Assembly: GCA_026400935.1 (NCBI GenBank)
Contig: JAPLNX010000322.1
Span: forward strand, 1 to 38,824
From: Planctomycetia bacterium
Lineage (GTDB): Bacteria; Planctomycetota; Planctomycetia; Planctomycetales; Planctomycetaceae
DNA length: 38,824 nucleotides
Direction of reading: 5' to 3'
Position 1 is the first letter of the stretch. Every line of letters begins with the position of its first letter. A program made the position numbers and the translations under genes. This document shows positions 8,025 through 16,549 of the stretch, one piece after another. The notes below the pieces were generated by a model. It worked only from the letters and a program-made list of their open reading frames with translations. It was not told the DNA's origin and did not search any database.

Positions 8025-10922
8025 ATGAATCAACCCCGCACCGATTCGACGATCACACCTCCGCCACCGACGACGGCCTACCGTCCGGTGCGCGCTGGCG
8101 GCGGCGGCGGCGCGGAAACTGTAATCAACCCGGAGCGGCGAGGTGTCTCGTTGCCGCCGAGCGAAGGATCAGGGCTGCCGAATTCTTCAGTTTGGCATCG
8201 GCTTTTTCCCTCGGAATACAACTATCAAGAGCCAGACAGCATCCCATCCGCCAGCGGAATGCTCTTGGGGCACTTTCAGATTGAAGAGCGAATCGGCGCC
8301 GGTGGCATGGGTGCTGTATTTCGAGCGCTCGATACTCGATTGCAACGAGCGGTTGCGCTCAAAATTCTGACGCCGAGTTTGTCGCGTGATGACGCTGCCG
8401 TGCAGCGTTTTCGTAACGAGGCCAGTGCGGCGGCGCGGCTAGATCACGATAACGTCGCTCGTGTGTACTTCATCGGTGAAGAGCAGGGTCTGCACTTCAT
8501 CGCATTTGAATTTATCACAGGTAACAACCTACGAAACCTGATTCGCGAACGCGGTCGCATCGAGCCAACCGAGGCGGTTAATTATACCCTGCAAATTGCC
8601 TCCGCTGTGCGACACACGTCGTCACACGGTGTCGTGCATCGTGACATCAAGCCCTCGAACATCATCATCACCCCTTCGGGCCGAGCAAAGCTGGTTGATC
8701 TCGGCCTCGCTCGAAAAGAGAGCACTGAATCTGCCGTTGATCTGACGCTTGCCGGAACAACGCTTGGGACATTCGACTACATTTCTCCGGAGCAGGCGAA
8801 AGATCCGCGCAATGTTGACGTTCGCAGTGACATTTATTCGCTCGGTTGCACGCTCTACCACATGCTGACAGGCGAGCCGCCTTTTCCCGATGGCACCGTA
8901 ATGAAGAAGCTGCTCGACCATCAAAGTGGCGAGCCACCTGATCCGGCCAAAAAGAATCGCCGAGTCTCTACCGAATTGTCGTTGATCGTTCGCAGAATGA
9001 TGGCCAGCGACCCGAAGCTTCGATACCAAACGCCGGACTATTTGACGCATGACTTAATGTTGGTAGCAGGAACGTTGGGACTGCGCGGCATTAGTCCTGA
9101 AGGACTGATTTGGCTTTCATCCAGACAGTCAATGAGTGCTGCCTGGCGCCAAAACGCCGGCGTCTTGGCAATGGTTGCAATGCTGGTGGTTATCGTCATT
9201 GGCTTGAATCAGTATCCAAAATTGGGAAACGACTGGTCGGGAAACTCTGCGTCTCGCAATCTCGCAACCCGAAACGGGACGGCCTCCTCGGGAAATCAAC
9301 AATCTCAAATGCCTGATGCTCAGAAGGCAGATCAAGGAGAGATCAAACAGGACCGGAACGAATCACTCCCAACCGGGGGTTTGATTTCAGAAATCGGTTC
9401 TTCGTTGCCTGACACAGCTCTAGCCAAGAAAGCCGAAGAGCGGAGAAAAGCCAAGAGTGGAGATGACATCCCGCTTGACGATGACGATCTGCAACTCACT
9501 GCGAAAACTGGTCAAGCGAAGATCCCGCCATTGCAGCTATTTCCTGATGCCTCTGAAAACAGTTTCCTTTTAGACCCTAAGATCAGCCCACGAAGCGTTC
9601 TACTGAATCGAGCCGATTCGCCGATTTCAGTGTCGCCAGAGAACTCTTCGAAAATTGCGATCGCTGACGCGCTTCCCAACGCGAATAACGGTTCTCCAAA
9701 GGAAACAGTTCGCGACACCACGGTATCAGCGGCTCAGAAGACCGCTGCTGCCGCAACAGAAGAATCATCAGGCGTATTTGTACTCGCGTCTGACGGTTCG
9801 CCCGCGAAACGATTTCCGACACTGGAGGCAGCATGCGCTGCTGTGGCTGACGGGAGCGCAATCGAACTCCGTTTCAACGGACATCGGACAGAGAAGCCGT
9901 TTCGACTCAGTAAGAAAAACCTGACCATTCGCGCAGCAAAGGGATTTCGCCCAATCATCGACTTCAGTCCGACCAACGCTACATCAGATACACACCTGCG
10001 ACTCATCAGTGTCAGCAGCGGGCCCGTGCTGATCAACAACGTCGCATTTGAAATCAATGTTCCGCCGTTTCTGGCGATTGATCGCATCAGCCTTTTCAGT
10101 GTCGATCGCTCTGAAGAACTGAAACTACACGGCGTGGGAATGACGCTGAACAATCCCGGGCAACGTCCTGCGGCACTATTTGATCTCTCGATTGAACCGG
10201 GACAAATGCTGGCCGACATGAAGATGAACTCGACAGGCATGGCTCGCGATCCGCTGAAGATCGAATTGTCTGAGTGTCTCGTGCGCGGAAACGGAGACTT
10301 GTTTCATGTTCGTCACACCAAACCTGGTCGGCTCACTTTACGAGACACCGCAATCGCGCTAGATGGAACGCTGTTGAAGGTCGAAGGACACTCCGAAAAA
10401 CCAGCGGAGCAGACTCGGCTTGAATTGGGACTCGAACACGTCACGGCGGTCCTGGGACAGAGCTTAATTCGTCTCGACAGCGGTGACCTTCCGCGTGAGT
10501 TGCCTCCAGTCGCGGTGAACGCCAGCAATAACGTACTGAGTATCTCGGGCAGCAGCGGGTTGATTGCCGCGTCGGGCAACACCAGTTACGCCGACTTCCG
10601 GAAGCTGTTTCTCTGGAAAGGTGAGAAGAACTTTTACGATCGCTGCAAAATCTTCTGGTCGTTTACTTCCGGCAGCGAATCGTTGGGCTTCGACGATTGG
10701 AAATCCAACGGAGCGAATAACGATGTCGGTGCTTCTAACGAAAAGCTCGTTTGGATCGCGGGGCGATCGGAGATGTCGCAAGTTACGCCGGAAAGCTTCA
10801 CGCTAGACCGGCAAAGCGACGAACCAAACGCGGCAGTCGGTGCGGCAACAGACGGCAATGATGCCGGTGCCGATGCGTCGAAACTGCCGCGACTGTCCGG
10901 GTCGGAAGCGCGCAGTGAATGA
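8025..10922 (+). CDS. Membrane Ser/Thr protein kinase with a large outer domain
   Basis: A 965-residue kinase. Residues 1-80 are a Pro/Gly-rich cytoplasmic leader. The kinase domain (about 83-350) is complete: Gly loop IGAGGMGAVF (90-99), ATP-binding K113, helix-C E132, catalytic HRDIKPSN with D207, DLG with D225 in place of DFG, and SPEQ in the activation segment. One membrane span follows (about 378-395). The outer half starts with a charged low-complexity linker (400-570). From about 595 to 890 it has repeated short strands (LTIRAA, LINNVAF, IELSECLV, LTLRDTAI) like a right-handed beta-helix or pectate-lyase fold. The design is a receptor kinase whose outer part could sense polysaccharide or surface polymer; the ligand is inferred only from shape. 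A strong hairpin follows the stop. Confidence 0.9.
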   Translation: MNQPRTDSTITPPPPTTAYRPVRAGGGGGAETVINPERRGVSLPPSEGSGLPNSSVWHRLFPSEYNYQEPDSIPSASGMLLGHFQIEERIGAGGMGAVFRALDTRLQRAVALKILTPSLSRDDAAVQRFRNEASAAARLDHDNVARVYFIGEEQGLHFIAFEFITGNNLRNLIRERGRIEPTEAVNYTLQIASAVRHTSSHGVVHRDIKPSNIIITPSGRAKLVDLGLARKESTESAVDLTLAGTTLGTFDYISPEQAKDPRNVDVRSDIYSLGCTLYHMLTGEPPFPDGTVMKKLLDHQSGEPPDPAKKNRRVSTELSLIVRRMMASDPKLRYQTPDYLTHDLMLVAGTLGLRGISPEGLIWLSSRQSMSAAWRQNAGVLAMVAMLVVIVIGLNQYPKLGNDWSGNSASRNLATRNGTASSGNQQSQMPDAQKADQGEIKQDRNESLPTGGLISEIGSSLPDTALAKKAEERRKAKSGDDIPLDDDDLQLTAKTGQAKIPPLQLFPDASENSFLLDPKISPRSVLLNRADSPISVSPENSSKIAIADALPNANNGSPKETVRDTTVSAAQKTAAAATEESSGVFVLASDGSPAKRFPTLEAACAAVADGSAIELRFNGHRTEKPFRLSKKNLTIRAAKGFRPIIDFSPTNATSDTHLRLISVSSGPVLINNVAFEINVPPFLAIDRISLFSVDRSEELKLHGVGMTLNNPGQRPAALFDLSIEPGQMLADMKMNSTGMARDPLKIELSECLVRGNGDLFHVRHTKPGRLTLRDTAIALDGTLLKVEGHSEKPAEQTRLELGLEHVTAVLGQSLIRLDSGDLPRELPPVAVNASNNVLSISGSSGLIAASGNTSYADFRKLFLWKGEKNFYDRCKIFWSFTSGSESLGFDDWKSNGANNDVGASNEKLVWIAGRSEMSQVTPESFTLDRQSDEPNAAVGAATDGNDAGADASKLPRLSGSEARSE

Positions 10923-10923
10923 T

Positions 10924-10958
10924 CCGATTACTCTTACTAAATTTTGGCGAGTAATCGG
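10924..10958. terminator. Terminator hairpin between convergent genes
   Basis: CCGATTACTC (10924-10933) pairs perfectly with GAGTAATCGG (10949-10958) across a 15-base loop, starting two bases after the kinase stop at 10922. The convergent gene ends at 10982. The flanks are T-rich rather than a clean T-run, so it may serve both strands. Confidence 0.6.
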
Positions 10959-10981
10959 CTCTTTATACCAAGTCTGACACG

Positions 10982-11497
10982 CTACGAATTGGGCGGCTCA
11001 TTCCAATCGGACTTTTCTGGCGCATTGACATTTAGCAGCGGTGCAACGTCACGTGTGACCGTCAGTTTCTTCGCTGAATGTTCTGGTCGCATCAGTACGA
11101 AATGCACTTCAAACAATTCAAAGGTCTCGAAAGCAATATTTTTTTTCGCCAGCTCAACCAATTGAGCAAACACCGCTTCGACTTGTGGCTTCTCTGCAAC
11201 AGACTCAGGATCGAAAGCCACTCGCATCGTGACCCGCAATGTCTTAGGCGTGTTCTTGTGCATGCGACGCTGCCCCCCCTCGACATGTGGGTAGGACTTC
11301 GGGAACTCACGAAAGATTGCTCGCTGAAGCGGCAGAAACGGGCCGGTATGCAGCGACCAGTAAACCCACAGCACAAAGGACATGACAAACGCAAACACGA
11401 ATAAGCCGATGATCACTTTTGCACCGGAGAATTCGCGAGGCGTATCGAGCGAAATATCGTTGGATTCACGATTGTGGTCGACTACTGGTTCAGACAT
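10982..11497 (-). CDS. Single-span membrane protein, hypothetical
   Basis: A 171-residue protein with a 28-residue cytoplasmic N-terminus, one membrane span (about 28-48, IIGLFVFAFVMSFVLWVYW) and an outer domain of about 120 residues. The outer part has a strand-helix-strand look (TLRVTMRVAFDP, then a helix VEAVFAQLVELAKK, then FELFEVHFVL). The family is not recognised. Its ATG at 11497 is one base after the stop of the redoxin-like gene, so the two are almost certainly translated from one mRNA and probably act together at the membrane. Confidence 0.65.
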   Translation of the reverse strand: MSEPVVDHNRESNDISLDTPREFSGAKVIIGLFVFAFVMSFVLWVYWSLHTGPFLPLQRAIFREFPKSYPHVEGGQRRMHKNTPKTLRVTMRVAFDPESVAEKPQVEAVFAQLVELAKKNIAFETFELFEVHFVLMRPEHSAKKLTVTRDVAPLLNVNAPEKSDWNEPPNS

Positions 11498-11498
11498 T

Positions 11499-12056
11499 TC
11501 AGGTCTTCTCTTTCAGAGGAGGAAGAATTTGATCGAGGCTCAGTTCTGGTCGAGGCGAACGACCGGACCACGCAACTCGACCGGCGCGGTCAATCATGAA
11601 TACACCAGTTTGCGAACGCAGTTCCTCTTCGGCGTAAAGGCCCCACAGGCGATGAATCAAATACTCCGGATCGGACAATAACGGGAACGGAAACTTCCCG
11701 CTTCGTTGCACCGCTTGGCGATTGAGTTGAGGGATTGCGGCGCTGACCGCAACGACCTGTATTCCACGTCGCTTGAGATCCGCAAAGTGATCACGAACTT
11801 GTTGCAACAGCGGGTCGTGATCGGCACCAAGCTCTCCGTCAAAGAAGACGAGTAGAATCTCATGACGTCCGATGTACCGATCGAGCTTGAAGAGCTTATT
11901 GTCTAAATCGAGTGCTACAAATGACGGAGCTGATCGAACTTCGTACTGCGAAAGCCCCTGCTGAGACTGCGGTGGCCGAGTTAACTTGAAGGCGACCAAG
12001 CCCCCGATGATCGCCGCAGCGATCGGCAGAACTAAAATTCTTGGGCGGAACGGCAT
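11499..12056 (-). CDS. Membrane-anchored redoxin-like (AhpC/TSA fold) protein without cysteine
   Basis: A 185-residue protein with an N-terminal anchor (about 6-22) and a thioredoxin/peroxiredoxin-like domain (40-180). The pattern fits AhpC/TSA or SCO-type proteins: APSFVALDLDNKLFKLDRY, then EILLVFFDGELGADHDP where the peroxidatic site normally lies, RRGIQVVAVSA, a FPLLSDPEY segment ('l.D....v...yG'), and GVFMIDRAGRVAW. There is not a single cysteine in the protein, so the usual thiol chemistry is impossible. It is more likely a structural or binding version of the fold. It is the first gene of a two-gene unit with the membrane protein at 10982-11497. Confidence 0.75.
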   Translation of the reverse strand: MPFRPRILVLPIAAAIIGGLVAFKLTRPPQSQQGLSQYEVRSAPSFVALDLDNKLFKLDRYIGRHEILLVFFDGELGADHDPLLQQVRDHFADLKRRGIQVVAVSAAIPQLNRQAVQRSGKFPFPLLSDPEYLIHRLWGLYAEEELRSQTGVFMIDRAGRVAWSGRSPRPELSLDQILPPLKEKT

Positions 12057-12116
12057 CGTTTATCAAAACTCTTCAGAAAAGAATGTCCGCAGCCGTCCAA
12101 AAACGGAGAAAGTTCT

Positions 12117-12235
12117 GCCCACGGAACACACGAAAAAACGCGGTAGGAACACAGACAAATGCAGTGATTGGCTCAAATCTCTGAACTGAAATTATCTACT
12201 CAATTCATTCCGTGTTTTCTGTGTGTTCCGTGGGC
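12117..12235. repeat. Inverted repeat, GCCCACGGAACACAC family
   Basis: A perfect 15-bp inverted repeat (12117-12131 with 12221-12235). Outside the perfect arms the similarity continues imperfectly (ACGAAAAAACGCGG against CCGTGTTTTCT). The 89 bases between the arms hold no gene. The sequence style matches the palindromic element at 16416-16500. Confidence 0.65.
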
Positions 12236-12319
12236 AAGATCAATAACGACTAAGTTCAAACCATAACTGGATGCTTGACGAACAACGTAGAGGTCGGGAG
12301 CGTAGCGAAGACAACATTT

Positions 12320-13195
12320 ATGGGGGAGCCACTGCGAGTGATCACAACATCGTTTGATCTATCTGGCGCAATTCGCCGCGCGTGCGTGCTGGAGGCGACC
12401 GCTGCGAAGCCCGGCAACGTACATCCGGGGGCCTCGTTTTCCGACCTAAAGTATGCCGATTTTGTACGCTCGGCAGAAGCGGTTGCGCCGGTTTTGGCTC
12501 GCACAATAGAACTCGGCATCGGGCGAGCGATCTTCGAGGCCGTTCAAGCGACCCGTGCGGTTGTCAGAACGAATACGAATTTGGGAATCGTGTTGCTGCT
12601 CGCACCACTCGCAGCCATACCCTTGGGGCAAACGTTGAAGGGTGGAATCAGCGACGTATTGAATCAACTCACACACGTTGACGCCGTTTGGGTTTATCGA
12701 GCAATTCGGTTAGCTCAACCGGGTGGACTCGGTTCTGCAGAGTCCGAAGATGTCTCAACCGAGCCGACAGGAACGTTGTATGAAGTGATGCAACTGGCCG
12801 CCGATCGAGACGGTGTTGCCGCCCAGTATGCGAACGGCTTTGCATGGGTGATCGAGGAAGGTGCTCCGTTTCTGATGGAGTCACCTGATTTCGCAACACA
12901 TCCGGAGCAAGTTGTGATTGAGCTACAACTTCGCCTGTTGGCTGCTCATCCCGATACTCTGATCGCACGCAAGTGCGGAGCGGGCGTTGCAGAAGAAGTC
13001 TCCCGGCGAGCACAAGACGTGTTGGATGCTGGAAACCTTCAGGCCGACACAGGGCATAATTTGCTGGCGGACTTCGATCGCTGGCTGCGTGCAGATGGGA
13101 ACCGCCGTAATCCGGGGACGACGGCGGACTTGATTGCGGCCTGTTTGTTCGCGGCGTTCCGTGATGGAAGGAATCGAAAGAGCGTCAACAAGTGA
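12320..13195 (+). CDS. CitG/MdcB-family triphosphoribosyl-dephospho-CoA synthase-like protein
   Basis: A 291-residue cytoplasmic protein. The family signature is clear: ACVLEATAAKPGNVHPGASF (about 20-39) and the Asn/Gly block TNLGIVLLLAPLAA. CitG itself joins dephospho-CoA and ATP to make the triphosphoribosyl precursor of the citrate lyase cofactor. No citrate or malonate lyase genes are nearby, so the substrate may differ. Homologues outside lyase clusters occur in methanogens and in organisms with methanopterin-linked C1 metabolism, which includes planctomycetes; a link here is inference. An upstream TTG at 12275 would add 15 residues, but the ATG at 12320 gives the expected spacing to the conserved block. 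It converges on purD. Confidence 0.82.
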   Translation: MGEPLRVITTSFDLSGAIRRACVLEATAAKPGNVHPGASFSDLKYADFVRSAEAVAPVLARTIELGIGRAIFEAVQATRAVVRTNTNLGIVLLLAPLAAIPLGQTLKGGISDVLNQLTHVDAVWVYRAIRLAQPGGLGSAESEDVSTEPTGTLYEVMQLAADRDGVAAQYANGFAWVIEEGAPFLMESPDFATHPEQVVIELQLRLLAAHPDTLIARKCGAGVAEEVSRRAQDVLDAGNLQADTGHNLLADFDRWLRADGNRRNPGTTADLIAACLFAAFRDGRNRKSVNK

Positions 13196-13237
13196 AGCTA
13201 CCAATAGAGCGAAGAACACAGTGACATCTTTCGCCGC

Positions 13238-14551
13238 TTAAGAGCTTGTTTGGTCACTCTGCTGCTTGTCGTCCTTCCAACTTCGTGCCCGATCGGAAAT
13301 GTCTTTGCGGCACCACGCACCTTGCCAACGGATGCACTTCACCGCTTGATAGGCTCGCAGTTTCGCTTCACTGAAGTCCGCGCCTAACGCGGTGACTCCG
13401 AGCACTCGGCCACCGTCAGCGACAACGTTGCCATTTTGGAGCGACGTCCCTGCGTGGAAAACTTTCGCATCAGCGATCAATGCCGCTTGATCGAGGCCGC
13501 GTATCACGGAACCTTTCTTAACTGTTCCGGGGTAACCTTCTGCAGCCATGACCACGCAAATCGCCGGACGCGGATCCCATTCAGCAGGACCGAAGTCCGC
13601 GAGCGTTCCATCTGCAGCCGCTTTGAGTAGCAAGCCGAAGTCAGACTTCAAACGCATCAATACTGGCTGGGTCTCGGGATCGCCGAAGCGGACGTTGAAT
13701 TCCAAAACCTTCGGACCTTGATTCGTTACCATGATCCCAGCATAGAGGCAACCTTTAAACGGTCGCTCTTCGATGCTCATGAAGTGAACCGTCGGTACGA
13801 GCACTTTCTCAACGATTTCATCCATCAATTCGGTCGTGATGACCGGCGTCGGGCAGTACGCTCCCATACCGCCGGTGTTGGGGCCAGCGTCGTTGTCGAA
13901 CGCGCGTTTGTGATCTTGCGAGGCTTCCAATGGCAGAATCGTGTTTCCGTCAACAATCGCCAGGATGCTTGCTTCTTGGCCGACGAGACACTCCTCAATC
14001 ACGATCTTCGAACCAGAAGCACCGAAGGCTTGTTCGAGCATAATTTGCTTGATTGCATCCAATGCTTGCTGGCGGTCTTCGCAAACGAAGACCCCCTTCC
14101 CTGCCGCGAGTCCATCGGCTTTCACCACAAGTGGCGTTTCTTCACGCTCTTCGAGGTACATCATCGCGTCTTGATGACGTGTGAACGCGCGGTATTCGGC
14201 AGTCGGTACGTTGGCCTTGCGCATCAGTTCTTTGGCGAAAATCTTGCTCGCCTCTAACTCCGCCGCCTTTTTCGTCGGGCCAAAAACGCGAAGCTTCGCT
14301 GCTTCAAATGCATCAACCACACCGGCAACGAGTGAAGCTTCAGGACCAACCACCGTCAGGTCGATCCGTTCCGACTTCGCAAACTTCACCAAACGCTCGG
14401 TGTCAGTCTCGCCAATATCGACGTTTGTCGCATCCAATGCCGTGCCCGCGTTTCCCGGAGCACAATAAACTCGTTCTACCGACGGCGAGTTCTTCAATTT
14501 CCAACACAATGCATGCTCACGACCGCCCTGGCCGATCACCAAAACCTTCAT
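13238..14551 (-). CDS. purD: Phosphoribosylamine--glycine ligase (GARS)
   Basis: PurD joins glycine to 5-phosphoribosylamine with ATP, the second step of de novo purine synthesis, in the cytoplasm. The 437-residue length is normal for the family. Visible landmarks are the N-domain MKVLVIGQGGREHAL, the ATP-grasp segment VVKADGLAAGKGV (about 145-157), the conserved block HKRAFDNDAGPNTGGMGA, and the PROSITE-type signature RFGDPETQ (about 285-292). The start at 14551 is chosen because the protein family begins with this strand; an in-frame start 36 bases upstream adds an unlikely leader. The extreme C-terminus (from about 410, KCIRWQGAWCRKDISDRA) matches the usual GARS end, followed by a polar tail of about 15 residues. 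It stands alone. Confidence 0.96.
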   Translation of the reverse strand: MKVLVIGQGGREHALCWKLKNSPSVERVYCAPGNAGTALDATNVDIGETDTERLVKFAKSERIDLTVVGPEASLVAGVVDAFEAAKLRVFGPTKKAAELEASKIFAKELMRKANVPTAEYRAFTRHQDAMMYLEEREETPLVVKADGLAAGKGVFVCEDRQQALDAIKQIMLEQAFGASGSKIVIEECLVGQEASILAIVDGNTILPLEASQDHKRAFDNDAGPNTGGMGAYCPTPVITTELMDEIVEKVLVPTVHFMSIEERPFKGCLYAGIMVTNQGPKVLEFNVRFGDPETQPVLMRLKSDFGLLLKAAADGTLADFGPAEWDPRPAICVVMAAEGYPGTVKKGSVIRGLDQAALIADAKVFHAGTSLQNGNVVADGGRVLGVTALGADFSEAKLRAYQAVKCIRWQGAWCRKDISDRARSWKDDKQQSDQTSS

Positions 14552-14911
14552 TCCCAATTCTCCACAGTCAGAACTCAAACAAAACACTCAGCAAATCAAT
14601 CAATGACGCTACGTCGCCGCCACGTTCCGCGTGACAACAACGTAGCGCGGGGCGGGATAATAGCGGGCATGTGGAAATGAGTCTGCCAACAGCGACCGCA
14701 GCATCTTCACATTGTCAAATTCGGTCACCCTGTCGGTGCGGTCTTCATATCCGTGTGCTTGTGTTTTGAATCATTCCGTCTATGACTCCTCTCTCAATCC
14801 GTAGCACAGGCAACTCGCCTGTGGTTGCATTTGTCAAATCACAGAGGCGAACCGCCCGTGCTCCGGCCTAAACTCACGATTTGAAAACGAAACGCCCCAG
14901 AAAGGACTCTC
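14552..14911. other. Intergenic region between purD and pepA (360 bp)
   Basis: A divergent intergenic region that should hold the promoters of both genes. The only clear structure is the hairpin at 14805-14823 (CACAGGC-AACTC-GCCTGTG), preceded by GTAG, in the style of the other interspersed palindromes of this window. A second, looser copy of the same words follows at about 14841-14862. No coding sequence is supported. Confidence 0.55.
14805..14823. repeat. Short palindromic repeat CACAGGC-n5-GCCTGTG
   Basis: A perfect 7-bp stem with a five-base loop, preceded by GTAG. It resembles the GTAGC(C)ACAAGC elements at 29033, 35777 and 37409 in layout but differs in the stem bases. There is no T-run, so it is not a good terminator. 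Confidence 0.5.
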
Positions 14912-16396
14912 ATGGAAGTCAAACTCACCACCGCACATGCTCGCGAGATCGATGCTGATTGGCTCGTTATTGGCGTCCCTGAAACAAGTGAATGGGGCAC
15001 TGAACTTACGGCACTAGACGACGCTTTAGGCGAACAGTTAAGCCGACTCCGTGAAGCCGGTGATCTGACCGGGAAGCTCGCTGAATTGCTAACAATCCCA
15101 GACACACCGGCGCTCAACACTCGCCGGTTGTTGCTTGTGGGTACGGGACAGCCGAACGATCTGACGGTCGCAAAATGGGAGAAAACGGCGATGACCGCTG
15201 TGCGACAGATCTCCTCAAAGAGGGATCTTCGCATTGCGTTTTGCGTACCGGAACAACTCGGAACACTGTCGAATGAGCGAGCGATTGAAACGATCGCGAC
15301 CGCACTAATTGTCGGCTCGCGAGGTCAAGACGTCTGCAAGACGGAACGTTCTCGGTATTCGTTTCTGGCTGCGCAAATCGTCCTCTCACCGAACAATGAT
15401 GCCGCACTTGCAACTCAGGCCGCTGAGCGAGGCCGCATCATTGGCGAGGCGATCAATCTTACTCGCGAACTGATCAATCTACCGCCACAAGATATTTACC
15501 CGGAGACGTTCGCTGCACGTGCTCAACAAGAGGCAGCGGCGTGTGGCTTGACGTGCCAAGTCTTCGATGAGAAGCAACTCGAAGCGGAACGATTCGGCTC
15601 GATGTTAGCCGTCGCCAAGGGGAGCGACCGACCGGCTCGCATGGTGGTTTTGGAGCATCTTCGCGGCGGGCCGAACGCTCCGACGCTGGCGTTGGTCGGT
15701 AAAGGAGTGACCTTCGACAGCGGTGGGTTGTCGATCAAACCGACCGACGGCATGTTGACGATGAAGTGCGACATGGCCGGTGCCGCAACTGTTCTCGGAG
15801 CAATGATTGCAATCGCGCGTTTGAGACTCCCCGTAAACGTCATCGGGTACGCAGGACTCGTGGAGAACATGCTCGGCAGCAAAGCCTACAAACTCGGCGA
15901 CGTGCTAACGGCCCGCAACGGAGTGACGATTGAAGTCCACAACACTGATGCTGAAGGCCGATTGGTCTTGAACGATGTACTCAGTTACGCCGTTGATCAC
16001 GGAGCCGATCGTATGATCGACCTCGCGACGCTCACCGGCGCGTGCGTTGTGGCGTTGGGCGAGGATGTCGCTGGGGCATTCACGAACAATCAAACGTGGT
16101 GCGACCAAGTTCTCGCCGCCGCGAAGGCTCAAGGGGAAGACCTTTGGCAGTTGCCGATGTTTGATTTCTACAACGACCTGCTCAAGAGCGACGTCGCCGA
16201 TTGCAAGAACATCGGCGGTCGCTGGGGCGGAGCAATCACCGCCGCAAAATTCCTGGAAAAATTCGTCTCCGGAAAACCGTGGGTGCATCTCGACATCGCC
16301 GGGCCGGCCTTTGCTTCATCGAACAAAGGCCACCGCGAAGGAGGGGCCACCGGCTGCTACGTGCGGACTCTGATCGAAGTGGCCGAGAAGTCTTAA
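14912..16396 (+). CDS. pepA: Leucyl aminopeptidase (M17 family)
   Basis: A two-metal cytosolic aminopeptidase that removes N-terminal residues from peptides. At 494 residues the length is usual for PepA. The first 170 residues form the variable N-domain. The catalytic domain has every ligand: K264, D269 (VGKGVTFDSGG), K276, D287 (MKCDMAGAA), D346, E348 and R350 (NTDAEGRLVLND, the M17 signature). The helper segment LATLTGACVVALG is also present. AAAGGAC ends about five bases before the ATG and sets the start. The gene stands alone after a 360-bp divergent region, and a palindromic repeat follows it. Confidence 0.97.
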   Translation: MEVKLTTAHAREIDADWLVIGVPETSEWGTELTALDDALGEQLSRLREAGDLTGKLAELLTIPDTPALNTRRLLLVGTGQPNDLTVAKWEKTAMTAVRQISSKRDLRIAFCVPEQLGTLSNERAIETIATALIVGSRGQDVCKTERSRYSFLAAQIVLSPNNDAALATQAAERGRIIGEAINLTRELINLPPQDIYPETFAARAQQEAAACGLTCQVFDEKQLEAERFGSMLAVAKGSDRPARMVVLEHLRGGPNAPTLALVGKGVTFDSGGLSIKPTDGMLTMKCDMAGAATVLGAMIAIARLRLPVNVIGYAGLVENMLGSKAYKLGDVLTARNGVTIEVHNTDAEGRLVLNDVLSYAVDHGADRMIDLATLTGACVVALGEDVAGAFTNNQTWCDQVLAAAKAQGEDLWQLPMFDFYNDLLKSDVADCKNIGGRWGGAITAAKFLEKFVSGKPWVHLDIAGPAFASSNKGHREGGATGCYVRTLIEVAEKS

Positions 16397-16415
16397 AAGA
16401 CAGTAGAGAGAGTTT

Positions 16416-16500
16416 TCACCACGAAGACACGGCGGACACAGAGAGGGCAACAACGTTCGCACTTGAATTCCGCCTCCGTGTCTCTGTGCCTCCGTGGTGA
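16416..16500. repeat. Inverted repeat element, TCACCACGGAGGCACAGAG family
   Basis: TCACCACGAAGACACGGCGG at the left faces CCGTGTCTCTGTGCCTCCGTGGTGA at the right, an imperfect inverted repeat of about 30 bp per arm spanning the pepA-dehydrogenase gap. A solo, degraded half (TCACCATAGAGTCACAGAG) lies at about 17661-17679 after the next gene. Confidence 0.65.
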
Positions 16501-16549
16501 TTCATCAACTTTCAATGTTTCAATATCACCAGTATGTCACGACAACAGC

